Notes: generated by a model not told the origin, from the letters alone. A stretch of 64,000 nucleotides of DNA from Bog-473 sp963745175 (GCA_963745175.1 CAVUWK010000002.1:62001-126000), one strand, 5' to 3'; shown: positions 35,619 through 43,652, counted from the first letter of the stretch. Program-made: numbers and translations.

Positions 35619-36155
35619 GTGGCAGTGAGGGACGCTCAGGAGAACATCGACAACGGCCCGGCGACCCTCACCGACCTGACGCCACCGAAGAGCGGTGACT
35701 GGGTCGGCGTCGGTGCCGGGCCTCTGCCGGTCGAGGCGGCGTGGCGGTGGGCGGTCCTCCCCGGGTGCGGCGGGATCGTGACCTTCTGCGGGACGGTGCG
35801 TGACCACTCCGAGGGCCGTCCCGGCGTGACATGGTTGGAATACGAGGCGTACGTCGAGCAGGTCGCACCACGGCTCACGCGGGTGGCCGCCGCCGCCCGG
35901 GAGCGTTGGGGAGAGATCGGCCGCCTGGTGCTGCTCCACCGAGTCGGGAGGCTCGAGGTGGGAGAGGTGTCAGTGGTCGTGGTGGCGTCCACACCGCATC
36001 GCGCCGAGGCGTTCGCGGCGGCACAATTCTGCATCGACACCCTCAAGCACACCGTCCCCATCTGGAAGCGCGAGACATGGAGCGGCGGCACGGACTGGAC
36101 CCTTTGCTCCGATGCGCTCGACGCTGCCGGTCGCGACGAGGCGTCCTTGCGGTGA
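35619..36155 (+). CDS. moaE: Molybdopterin synthase catalytic subunit MoaE
   Basis: Large subunit of molybdopterin synthase, transferring sulfur from MoaD to cPMP. Seen: GGIVTFCGTVRDHSEGRPGV, TWLEYEAYVEQ, RVGRLEVGEVSVVVVAST, PHRAEAFAAAQFCIDTLKHT, and PIWKRETWSGGTDW with the catalytic lysines. An N-terminal extension of about 35 residues precedes the core. GTG 35619; 10 nt before moaA. Confidence 0.93.
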   Translation: MAVRDAQENIDNGPATLTDLTPPKSGDWVGVGAGPLPVEAAWRWAVLPGCGGIVTFCGTVRDHSEGRPGVTWLEYEAYVEQVAPRLTRVAAAARERWGEIGRLVLLHRVGRLEVGEVSVVVVASTPHRAEAFAAAQFCIDTLKHTVPIWKRETWSGGTDWTLCSDALDAAGRDEASLR

Positions 36156-36165
36156 AGGTGGCCGC

Positions 36166-37227
36166 ATGACTGCCCCCGTCCCGGTCGCCGTCTCGGTACG
36201 GCCCCACCGGAGCCGCGAGGCCGCGGCGCCCGCCATGCCGGTGGAGGGTCCCCTGGTCGACCGTTACGGGCGGGTGCACGACGACCTTCGCATCTCGGTC
36301 ACCGATCGCTGCAACTTGCGCTGCGTCTACTGCATGCCCGAGGAGGGGCTCTCGTTCCTCCGCATGGACCAGCTCCTCACCTTCGACGAGATCACGCGGG
36401 TGGCCCGCGTGGCGCGGAGCGTCGGTGTGAAGGCGCTCCGGATCACCGGCGGGGAGCCGCTGGTGCGCAAGGGACTCCCGGTGCTCATCGCGCGGTTGGC
36501 CGCGCTCGGGTTCGAGGATCTGGCGGTCACCACCAACGGGACGGAGCTGGCCGGCATGGCCGGGAAGCTGGCCTCGGCCGGTCTGCGACGAGTGAACGTG
36601 AGCTGTGACTCCCTGCGACCTGAGCGCTTTGCGGCCATCCGCCGGCGGGGCGTCCTCAGCGACGTCCTGCGCGCCATGGATGCCGCGGAGGCGGCCGGGC
36701 TGACCCCCTTGAAGGTGAACGTGGTGCTGTTGCGAGGCCGCAACGACGACGAGATCCTCGACTTCGCCTCCTTCGCTCGCTCGACCGGGCGCATTGTGCG
36801 GTTCATCGAGTTCATGCCGCTCGATGCCGAGGGCGCCTGGGATCGCGCCCAGCTCGTACCGGGCCGCGAGGTCCTCGGACGCATCTCCGCACACTGGCCG
36901 CTGGAGCCGTTGCCCGACGCCACAGGTGCTCCCGCCGAGCGGTTCCGCTTCACCGACGGTGCCGGGGAGATCGGCCTCATCTCGAGCGTCACGCAGCCCT
37001 TCTGTGGCACGTGCAACCGTCTCCGGCTCACCGCGGACGGCGCCGTGCGGAACTGCCTCTTCACCAACGACGAAGAGACCGTGCGGGACATCCTGCGCAA
37101 CGGCGGCAGCGATGCCGACCTCTCCCTCCTGCTGAGGGCGGCCGTCTGGGCCAAACATCCCGGACATGGGATCAACGAGCCGGGGTTCCTCAGACCGTCG
37201 CGATCGATGTCGATGATCGGGGGGTAG
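36166..37227 (+). CDS. moaA: GTP 3',8-cyclase MoaA
   Basis: Radical-SAM enzyme for the first step of Moco synthesis. The SAM cluster motif CNLRCVYC is in SVTDRCNLRCVYCMPEEGL; RITGGEPLVRKG binds SAM; the C-terminal second cluster has CGTCNRLRLTADGAVRNC. It ends in GG (SMSMIGG), the conserved tail needed for activity. ATG 36166 follows GGTGG. The moaD ATG begins 2 nt after its stop. Confidence 0.96.
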   Translation: MTAPVPVAVSVRPHRSREAAAPAMPVEGPLVDRYGRVHDDLRISVTDRCNLRCVYCMPEEGLSFLRMDQLLTFDEITRVARVARSVGVKALRITGGEPLVRKGLPVLIARLAALGFEDLAVTTNGTELAGMAGKLASAGLRRVNVSCDSLRPERFAAIRRRGVLSDVLRAMDAAEAAGLTPLKVNVVLLRGRNDDEILDFASFARSTGRIVRFIEFMPLDAEGAWDRAQLVPGREVLGRISAHWPLEPLPDATGAPAERFRFTDGAGEIGLISSVTQPFCGTCNRLRLTADGAVRNCLFTNDEETVRDILRNGGSDADLSLLLRAAVWAKHPGHGINEPGFLRPSRSMSMIGG

Positions 37228-37229
37228 CG

Positions 37230-37472
37230 ATGGCTCGCCTCCGCTTGTTCGGGCCGGCTCGTGAGGCGGCGGGGACGTCCGGTGCATTCGTACCCGGGGA
37301 CAACGTCGCCGCCGTCGTGGCCGGCGCGAGGGAGCGGTTCGGGGAGCCGTTCTCGACCGTTCTCGACGGGTCGCGCCTCTGGGTCAACGGCGAGGAGGCG
37401 GACCCCGACACTCCTGTCGGGGATGACGACGAGGTCGCAGTGATACCGCCGGTGTCGGGGGGTGGCGCGTGA
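37230..37472 (+). CDS. moaD: Molybdopterin synthase sulfur carrier MoaD (C-terminal GGA)
   Basis: 80-residue ubiquitin-like carrier whose C-terminal Gly-Gly is normally thiocarboxylated. Fold and length match (ARLRLFGPAREAAGTSGAFV; SRLWVNGEEADPD; VGDDDEVAVIPPVSGG). The protein ends SGGGA: one alanine follows the Gly run, which would have to be removed or tolerated. The stop overlaps the moaC GTG by 4 nt. Confidence 0.88.
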   Translation: MARLRLFGPAREAAGTSGAFVPGDNVAAVVAGARERFGEPFSTVLDGSRLWVNGEEADPDTPVGDDDEVAVIPPVSGGGA

Positions 37473-37978
37473 CCGCCCAACCGGACGGCAGGATCCGGGT
37501 CGGCGGGGCCCTGACCCATCTCGACGAGCACGGTCACGCCCGCATGGTTGATGTCACCGCGAAGCCGATGACTCGCAGAGTGGCCGTGGCGCGCTGCGCC
37601 GTCGTCACTTCGGTCGACGCCGTCGCGGCACTGGCCGACGCCGGGAACGGGGTGGACCCGGTGGAGGCAGCCCGTGTCGCCGGAATCCAGGGTGCCAAGC
37701 AGACGTCCTCGCTCGTGCCTCTCTGCCACTCCATCCGGGTCGACCATGTATCGGTCGACGTCGAGGTGTCCCCGCACCGGATCGAGATCACCGCGGTCAC
37801 CGAGATCTTCGAGCGGACAGGGGTGGAGATGGAGGCCCTCACCGCCTGTGCCGTTGCGGGCCTCAGCCTGCTCCGTGCGCTGCTCGAGCTCGACCCGGAG
37901 GTGTCCATGGAGGAGCTCACCCTCTGGCACAAATCGGGCGGTCGGTCCGGCGAATGGCAGAGGAGTGCTCGGGACTGA
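37469..37978 (+). CDS. MoaC-like protein lacking key catalytic residues
   Basis: 169 residues, clearly MoaC fold: GHARMVDVTAKPMTRRVAVA, AARVAGIQGAKQTSSLVPLC, GVEMEALTACAVAGLSLL and WHKSGGRSGEW. Against E. coli MoaC numbering, Lys51 is replaced by Gly61, Asp128 by Arg136 and Lys131 by Leu139; His87 and Glu120/Glu122 remain. The DMCK motif is gone. It sits at the usual moaC place in the moa operon, yet may be inactive or have another role, with the intact MoaC at 25204 doing catalysis. Confidence 0.88.
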   Translation: MTAQPDGRIRVGGALTHLDEHGHARMVDVTAKPMTRRVAVARCAVVTSVDAVAALADAGNGVDPVEAARVAGIQGAKQTSSLVPLCHSIRVDHVSVDVEVSPHRIEITAVTEIFERTGVEMEALTACAVAGLSLLRALLELDPEVSMEELTLWHKSGGRSGEWQRSARD

Positions 37979-38020
37979 TCCGCCCGAGCAAGGCCACGCC
38001 CCGCAATTGCCCGCACATGC

Positions 38021-38049
38021 GGCGTAAATCGATCTGACGAGGCGTAAAT
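38021..38049 (+). promoter_or_regulatory. Direct repeats GGCGTAAAT upstream of modA (candidate operator)
   Basis: GGCGTAAAT at 38021-38029 and 38041-38049, a 20-bp period, i.e. two helical turns on the same face. The second copy covers the -35 position of the modA promoter. The nearby regulator has a BldC/excisionase-type HTH plus a TOBE molybdate-binding domain; BldC-type proteins bind direct repeats, so it is a plausible ligand-controlled partner. Confidence 0.5.
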
Positions 38050-38064
38050 ACCGGGTGCCTTTGT

Positions 38065-38070
38065 TACCGT
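38065..38070 (+). promoter_or_regulatory. -10 element TACCGT of modA (leaderless)
   Basis: TACCGT ends 6 nt before ATG 38077; no ribosome site precedes the start, so the mRNA is probably leaderless. Confidence 0.5.
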
Positions 38071-38076
38071 GTCGCC

Positions 38077-38991
38077 ATGTCGACCCGAAGCTCCCCTCAG
38101 AACCCGGCCGCGCGGCTGCGGTGGATCACCGCCGGAGCGGCGCTGTCGCTCGGCCTCTCCGTGGCCGCCACGCTCGGGCCCGTCTCCGCGGCCGCCTCCC
38201 CCTTGCCCTCGGGCCCGGTCGACGTGCTGTCCGCCGGCTCCTTGCAGGACCTGCTGCAACAGCAGGTCGGACCTGCCTTCCAGCAGGCGACGGGGTACAC
38301 GCTCAACGACACCTCCATGGGGTCGGATGCGATCGCCAGCGGCATCAAGGGAGGCACGCTCCAAGGTGACGTGTTCCTCAGCGCCTCGCCGACGGTCAAC
38401 ACGACCCTCCAGGGATCGGCCAACGGGAACTGGGTCTCGTGGTACGCGTCGTTCGGTTCATCGCCCCTGGTTCTGGGTTACAACCCGTCGAGCAGGTTCG
38501 CCAGCGACCTGCGCACCAAGCCGTGGTACGACGTCATCGACCAGCCCGGCTTTCTGATCGGTCGTACCGACCCTGCGATCGACCCGAAGGGTGTCCTGGC
38601 CGTGACGGCTCTCGACGAGGCGGCCAAGGCGCACGACATCCCCGCCTTGAAGCCAATCGCGTCGTCAACGTCGAACGTCTACCCCGAGACCTCGCTCGTC
38701 GGGCAGCTGCAGGCCGGACAGCTCGATGCCGGATTCTTCTACGGCGTCGAGGCGGCCGCGGCGGACATCAAGACGGTTCCGCTCTCCGGAACGAAGCTCG
38801 CCGGCGTCTACACCCTGACGGTTCTCAACCGTGCGCCCCATGCAGCGGCCGCCCGCGCCTTCGTGGCCTTCCTCCTCGGCAAGGAAGGGCAGAGGATCCT
38901 CAAGAAGAACGGCATCGTGCCGATCGCCCCACCCAAAGTCAGCGGGAGAGCCACCGTGCCGAAGGACCTCAAGGAGCTGCTGTCCCGGTGA
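38077..38991 (+). CDS. modA: Molybdate/tungstate ABC transporter substrate-binding protein
   Basis: Secreted binding protein of 304 residues with a Sec signal (basic start, hydrophobic core ITAGAALSLGLSVAATLGPV, AxA-like site near ASPLPS) and no lipobox. The mature part begins VDVLSAGSLQDLLQQQVGPA, and has SMGSDAIASGIKGG and GFLIGRTDPAIDPKGV, a pattern typical of the WtpA/ModA oxyanion binders. TGA overlaps the GTG of the fused permease-ATPase by 4 nt. Confidence 0.88.
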   Translation: MSTRSSPQNPAARLRWITAGAALSLGLSVAATLGPVSAAASPLPSGPVDVLSAGSLQDLLQQQVGPAFQQATGYTLNDTSMGSDAIASGIKGGTLQGDVFLSASPTVNTTLQGSANGNWVSWYASFGSSPLVLGYNPSSRFASDLRTKPWYDVIDQPGFLIGRTDPAIDPKGVLAVTALDEAAKAHDIPALKPIASSTSNVYPETSLVGQLQAGQLDAGFFYGVEAAAADIKTVPLSGTKLAGVYTLTVLNRAPHAAAARAFVAFLLGKEGQRILKKNGIVPIAPPKVSGRATVPKDLKELLSR

Positions 38992-40826
38992 CCAGGGGGG
39001 CACTGCGGAGCCCCCTCCCGTGGTTGGGCGGCCTCATCGTCGTCTATCTGGCCGTCCCGCTCGTCGCCTTCGCCTTCCGCTTTCTCGGTTCTCCACGTCG
39101 GGGTTTCTTCGTGCCGGGACTGTTCCCGTCCCTCTTCGTCTCGCTCGAGAGCGCCACGGTGTCCCTGGTGCTGATCACGCTGCTCGGAGTCCCACTGGCC
39201 TATGTCCTGGCCCGTTTTCCCGGCCGGCTGAGCTCACTGATCGGCCTCGTCGTGCTCCTACCCCTGGCCCTGCCTCCGTTGATGAGCGGGATCTTGTTGA
39301 TCTACCTGGTGGGGCCCTATACGTTCCTCGGCCAGCTGTTCGGCGGGCGCTTGACGAACTCGCTGACCGGCATCGTCCTCGCGCAGACGTTCTGCGCCGC
39401 TCCCTTCCTCATCGTGGCCGCCCGGTCGGCCTTCGAGGCCGTCGACCCCGCCACACTCGACATGGCCGCCACGCTCGGTCACACCGAGCTCTCACGGTTC
39501 CGTCATGTGGCCCTCCCGCTGGCCGCCCCCGGAATCCGCGCCGGCATGGTGCTGGCGTGGCTGCGCGCCTTCGGTGAGTACGGGGCGGTCATCATCCTCG
39601 CCTACCACCCGTTCTCTCTGCCGGTCTACACCTACAACCAGTTCAGTGGGATCGGCCTGCCCACCACCCTGGCTCCGACGGCCCTGGCTCTCGCCGTCGC
39701 AGCCGTGGTGGTCACGCTCGGCCGCATCACACCACGGCGCCGCACGGCTCGCCCCGCACTGGTGCCCGCACCCGACCCCCCCGCCGCCGCCACGCCGGCA
39801 CCGGTCACCTTCGACATCGACTACCGCGTCGGGACCTTCCGCCTGGCCGTGTCCCACCGGTCCGGCGGCAGCAGCCTGGCGATTCTCGGCCCCTCGGGTT
39901 CGGGCAAGTCCGCGCTCCTGCGAAGTCTGGCAGGACTCAACGGCCGGGCCCCGGGTCCGGTCTGGTACGGCGGACGATCGGTGGAGCGCATCGCCGTCGA
40001 GTCCCGACAGGTGGGCTACGTGGCCCAGGGTTTCTCCCTCTACCCGCATCTCACCGTGTGGCAGCACCTCCTCTTCGCCGAGGGCGCCACACCGGGCAGT
40101 GCCGCATACTGGCTCGACCACCTTCACCTCGACGGACTCCAGGACCGCTACCCGGACCAGATCTCGGGTGGCCAGCGCCAGCGGGTCGCACTGGCGCAGG
40201 CCCTGTGCCGGTCGCCGGCGCTCCTCCTCCTCGACGAGCCGTTCTCCGCCCTCGACGCACCCGTTCGCCGGGAGCTACGACGCGAGCTCCGCCGGCTGCA
40301 GCACGAGACCGGCCTGGCCACCGTCTTGGTGACGCATGACCCCGAGGAGGCGGCGTTCCTGGCTGACGAGATCATCGTCATCTCGGACGGCCATGCGCTG
40401 CAGTCAGGATCCACGAGGGATCTCTTCACCCGTCCCTCGTCGCCAGAGGTCGCACGTCTGCTCGGCGTCGCCAACCTGCATCGGGCGGTGGTCGATTCCG
40501 ACGGGTGGATCGACGCTGATGGTGTCAGGATCGCCGCGTCGACGGGGGAGCTGGCACCGGCCACGCCCGTGCTGTGGAGCATCCGGCCCGAGCGCGTCGT
40601 TCTCCTCGAGACGGGGGGACTCTCGGGTTCCTTCACAGACATTGCCGACGTCGGCACCGCGGTCGACCTGTTCGTCTCGATCGCCAAGGGGCTCGAGATC
40701 CATGCTCGCACCACGGAAAGAGGCGATTTCGAGATCGGCGGCCCGTGTCAGCTCGGGCTGCCGAACGAGGCAATCAGTGTCTGGCCGTACGAGCAGTCAC
40801 AGGCCGCTTTGGTCGACCGACGTTGA
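38988..40826 (+). CDS. Fused molybdate ABC transporter permease (ModB) and ATPase (ModC)
   Basis: 612 residues in one intact frame. Residues about 1-250 form the ModB membrane domain with about six helices and the EAA loop PLAAPGIRAGMVLAWLRAFG. A Pro/Ala linker (APDPPAAATPAPV) leads to the ATPase: Walker A LGPSGSGKSALL, signature ISGGQRQRVALAQAL, Walker B ALLLLDEPFSALD, H-loop VTHDPEEAAF. A TOBE-like regulatory tail follows (about 505-612; WSIRPERVVLLE). Frames are continuous with no sign of a lost stop between domains, so the fusion looks genuine, unlike the dpp genes downstream. Confidence 0.88.
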   Translation: MTRGALRSPLPWLGGLIVVYLAVPLVAFAFRFLGSPRRGFFVPGLFPSLFVSLESATVSLVLITLLGVPLAYVLARFPGRLSSLIGLVVLLPLALPPLMSGILLIYLVGPYTFLGQLFGGRLTNSLTGIVLAQTFCAAPFLIVAARSAFEAVDPATLDMAATLGHTELSRFRHVALPLAAPGIRAGMVLAWLRAFGEYGAVIILAYHPFSLPVYTYNQFSGIGLPTTLAPTALALAVAAVVVTLGRITPRRRTARPALVPAPDPPAAATPAPVTFDIDYRVGTFRLAVSHRSGGSSLAILGPSGSGKSALLRSLAGLNGRAPGPVWYGGRSVERIAVESRQVGYVAQGFSLYPHLTVWQHLLFAEGATPGSAAYWLDHLHLDGLQDRYPDQISGGQRQRVALAQALCRSPALLLLDEPFSALDAPVRRELRRELRRLQHETGLATVLVTHDPEEAAFLADEIIVISDGHALQSGSTRDLFTRPSSPEVARLLGVANLHRAVVDSDGWIDADGVRIAASTGELAPATPVLWSIRPERVVLLETGGLSGSFTDIADVGTAVDLFVSIAKGLEIHARTTERGDFEIGGPCQLGLPNEAISVWPYEQSQAALVDRR

Positions 40827-40839
40827 AATCAGGGTGCGA

Positions 40840-41241
40840 TCAGGACTCCGCGGCGACCTCGATCCCCACATTCGTCGCCTTGACCACGGCGTCGGCGATC
40901 ATTCCCGGCTCCAGCTCCAGCTCGTCGGCCGCCTCTCGGGTGATGAGCGCCACGAAGCGGTGGGGTCCCGACTGCACCTCCACTTGGGCCGCGACGCCGT
41001 CCTTGGTCACCCGGGTCACGATGCCTCGGAAGCGATTGCGTGCCGACTGTCCCCGGGGTCTGTCGCGGGCCTGCTCACCGGCGAGCTCGACGGCCAACCG
41101 GGCAAGGTCCGCCCCGTCCACGAAGCGCCTGCCCCCTGACCCCTGCGTCGCCTTCACCCGACCCCCGTCGGCCCAGCGGCGCACGGTGTCGGTGCTCACA
41201 CCGAGCAACTCTGCCGCTTGGCCGATCCGGTACTGGGGCAC
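40840..41241 (-). CDS. HTH (BldC/excisionase type) plus TOBE molybdate-responsive regulator
   Basis: 133 residues. The N-terminal MerR-like helix-turn-helix YRIGQAAELLGVSTDTVRRW continues as ADGGRVKATQGSGGRR (about residues 3-55). A single TOBE/Mop domain follows (NRFRGIVTRVTKDGVAAQVE, ending near residue 130), which in ModE/Mop proteins binds molybdate or tungstate. GTG 41241. Convergent with the fused ModBC gene (13-nt gap). It may read intracellular molybdate and control modA through the direct repeats at 38021-38049; that link is inference. Confidence 0.85.
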   Translation of the reverse strand: MPQYRIGQAAELLGVSTDTVRRWADGGRVKATQGSGGRRFVDGADLARLAVELAGEQARDRPRGQSARNRFRGIVTRVTKDGVAAQVEVQSGPHRFVALITREAADELELEPGMIADAVVKATNVGIEVAAES

Positions 41242-41305
41242 GCCACAAGGTAGCAAGGGCGATCTGCGGGGAGCGGAGGTCGTCGCGGATGTCGGCCCCC
41301 GCCCC

Positions 41306-41965
41306 TCACGGCAGCGTGTCGGGCTCCACCTTCGATTCCTCTTCGGCCAACCAGCCCGGCGCGTGGCGGGCGGCCCAGGCACGGGTGACCCAGCCCTTGA
41401 ACATGGAGCGGAGCGATTCCGGGTGGGCCAGGGCGAAGAGCACGTGGCCGGCGACCACGAAGAAGATCGCGAAGGCGAACACGTCATGGACGAACGTGGC
41501 ACCGGTGCGCCAATCGAGCGGGAAGAACCGGAACCACTTCAGCATGGCACCGGTCGCGAGCATCACCACGATGGCAGCGCCAATGAAGATGGCGTTGAGC
41601 TTCTGGCCGGGATTGAACTTGTCGACGACCTGGGGGGCCTTCCGCCCCAGGACCTTCAGCCAGGCCACCTCGTCCCTCGTCCAGACGTTGATCCGGCGGA
41701 GGTCACGGCGGAACCGGGCTCCCCAGGGGCCCAGGAGGGCGATGAGGAGCGGCACCGGCAGCGCGATACCCGCCCACAGGTGGATCTCCTCCACCAGTGC
41801 ACGGCGCCCGACCAGACCGGCAATCGACCCGAAGTACAGCGGCAGCGCCGTCACCATCAGGATGGCGAACAGCAACGCATTGGCCCAGTGCGCGGCACGT
41901 TGCACCGCGTCGAATCGCACGATCCGTACCGTGGTGCGTGGACGGGTCGCGAGAGCCGGCGTCAC
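41306..41965 (-). CDS. Cytochrome b561/formate-dehydrogenase-gamma-type membrane protein
   Basis: About 219 residues with four membrane helices, and His residues placed for two b-haems (AAHWANALLFAI, EEIHLWAGIALP, ATFVHDVFAF, VAGHVLFALAHPES). GTG 41965 overlaps the stop of the upstream sulfite-oxidase-family gene (GTGA), so the two are co-translated. It is the likely quinone-linked electron partner of that exported enzyme, analogous to the MsrQ/YedZ role though of a different protein family. Confidence 0.85.
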   Translation of the reverse strand: MTPALATRPRTTVRIVRFDAVQRAAHWANALLFAILMVTALPLYFGSIAGLVGRRALVEEIHLWAGIALPVPLLIALLGPWGARFRRDLRRINVWTRDEVAWLKVLGRKAPQVVDKFNPGQKLNAIFIGAAIVVMLATGAMLKWFRFFPLDWRTGATFVHDVFAFAIFFVVAGHVLFALAHPESLRSMFKGWVTRAWAARHAPGWLAEEESKVEPDTLP

Positions 41966-42696
41966 GCCGTTTTTCCGGTCAAGGACGGGTCGGTCGCAGC
42001 GGTCGATCCGTCGATCCATCCGTTGAGGGGATAGCCGTTGTTCTCCCAGAACCCGGGAACCACTTGGTCCACGACCCTGATGGCCGACAGCCACTTGAGC
42101 GACTTGTAGCCGAACATGGGAGCGACGTAGAGACGGACCGGTCCCCCGTGTTCGGTGGTGACGGGGGCTCCGAGCATCCGGTACGCCACGATGACGTCGG
42201 GCAGACGCGCCTGATCGAGCGTCAAGCTCTCGGTGTCGGCGCCGTCGTAGGACTCGAAGGTCAGCGCGACCGCTGCTTTCTGCACGCCGGCGGCCTCGAG
42301 GATCTCCGAGAGCCGCACGCCTTCCCAGTGCACCGCGGGAACCGACCAGCCGGTGACACAGTGGAAATCCTTCACGAACGCGGTGCGTGGCATCGACTCG
42401 AGATCGTCGATCGTGTACGTCCGGGGCCGGTCGACGAGTCCGGTGACCTCGAGTCGGTACTCAGAGCGCGGGATGACCGGGTACGTCCCGGAGATCGAAT
42501 AAATGCGGAAGTGGTCGCCAAACGGCAGCAAACCTCCCAGGCCCGACCCCACCACGTTGCCGAGCAAGTTCTGCGCCTTGGCGCCGAATACGATGCCGGC
42601 AGCACCCAGCCCAACGAGACCGAGGAAGACGCGGCGTCCTACCGCGACCCGTTGCTGGGCCGCCGGGCGACTCGTTCCGGTGGGCTCGGCTGACAC
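41962..42696 (-). CDS. Sulfite-oxidase-family molybdopterin oxidoreductase, Tat-exported
   Basis: About 244 residues. Twin-arginine-like signal GRRVFLGLVGLGAAG, then the SUOX Moco domain with the Mo-ligating Cys in VKDFHCVTGWSVPAVHWEGV and TEHGGPVRLYVAPMFGYKSL, ending PGFWENNGYPLNGW. GTG 42696 gives the Tat N-terminus; the frame is open further upstream. It forms an operon with the cytochrome b. Export by Tat implies the cofactor is loaded in the cytosol. Substrate unknown. Confidence 0.87.
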   Translation of the reverse strand: MSAEPTGTSRPAAQQRVAVGRRVFLGLVGLGAAGIVFGAKAQNLLGNVVGSGLGGLLPFGDHFRIYSISGTYPVIPRSEYRLEVTGLVDRPRTYTIDDLESMPRTAFVKDFHCVTGWSVPAVHWEGVRLSEILEAAGVQKAAVALTFESYDGADTESLTLDQARLPDVIVAYRMLGAPVTTEHGGPVRLYVAPMFGYKSLKWLSAIRVVDQVVPGFWENNGYPLNGWIDGSTAATDPSLTGKTA

Positions 42697-42850
42697 CGAC
42701 GCGAGCCTATGGGCGCCGGGGTCCGCGGCGGCCGCGCCCCTTCGCGCAATCTCTGTCGGTGGTTCTACCGTAGTGCAGGAGATGGTTGACCCTCCGGGAA
42801 CGACCGTCGGCTGGCGAAGCGACGACGTCATCGCGGCCTTTGTCTCGAGA

Positions 42851-43066
42851 ATGGAGCCAACGATGTGGGTACGAGCGGGCATCGGGATTGTGCTCTGTGC
42901 CGTGGGCACGGTGTGGATACTCCAGGGAACCAAGGTCATTCAAGGTATGGGAATGTCCGGCCAGGGCAAATGGGCGGTCATTGGCGCAGTCGCGGTGGTA
43001 GTGGGCTTGGCGTGCTTTGCCTGGGCCGCCCGACATCACCGACGGAGTACGACCGAGCCGACCTGA
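42851..43066 (+). CDS. Small membrane protein, two transmembrane segments
   Basis: About 71 residues from ATG 42851 (or 67 from ATG 42863). Helix 1 VRAGIGIVLCAVGTVWILQG and helix 2 WAVIGAVAVVVGLACFAWAA flank a short GMSGQGK loop; basic C-terminus. The pattern WILQG...MSGQGKWAVIG recurs in small actinobacterial membrane proteins of unknown role. Confidence 0.6.
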   Translation: MEPTMWVRAGIGIVLCAVGTVWILQGTKVIQGMGMSGQGKWAVIGAVAVVVGLACFAWAARHHRRSTTEPT

Positions 43067-43180
43067 GTGGCCATTCGCCTGGGAACCGCGTGCGATCCTG
43101 CGTTCACTCGGTACGCTCCCTGACGTGGCCGAGACGACGCCATGGACACTCGGAGTGACATGGACACCCGGAGGAGAGGC

Positions 43181-43600
43181 ATGACCGATATGACTGATTT
43201 CAACCGCACCGTTATCGACGAGTTCCGGGCCAACCACGGCGTGGTCGGCGGCGGCTTCGCCGGTGCGCCGATGGTGCTGCTGACCACGACCGGTGCGAAG
43301 TCGGGGACGCAGCACGTGAACCCGCTCGTCGGGTTCCTCGACGACGGCACCTTGTACGTGGTTGCCTCCAAGGGGGGAGCACCCACCAACCCCGATTGGT
43401 ACCACAATCTGCTCGCCAACCCCGAGGTCGAGGTGGAGTTCGGCGACCAGCGCTTCAAGGCCACCGCCGTGCCGATCGTCTCGGGACCGGAGCGGGACCG
43501 CCTCTACGCGGTGCAGGTGGCGGCCCAGCCGGGCTTCGCCGACTACGAGAAGGCGACGACCCGGGTCATTCCGATCGTGGAGCTCCGCCGCCGGCCCTGA
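43181..43600 (+). CDS. Deazaflavin (F420)-dependent nitroreductase family protein (Ddn-like)
   Basis: 139 residues of the split-barrel F420/FMN family that includes M. tuberculosis Ddn. Typical features: VIDEFRANHGVVGGGFAGAP, LLTTTGAKSGTQHVNPL and VVASKGGAPTNPDWYHNLLA, with VEFGDQRFKATAV after. ATG 43181 is preceded by GAGGAGAGG. Likely reduces a quinone- or enone-like molecule with F420H2; substrate unknown. Confidence 0.85.
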   Translation: MTDMTDFNRTVIDEFRANHGVVGGGFAGAPMVLLTTTGAKSGTQHVNPLVGFLDDGTLYVVASKGGAPTNPDWYHNLLANPEVEVEFGDQRFKATAVPIVSGPERDRLYAVQVAAQPGFADYEKATTRVIPIVELRRRP

Positions 43601-43652
43601 CGCCAGGCCGACCGTTCACCCCCGCCAGTGCGTCGGGGCGACGGGAGGCCAC

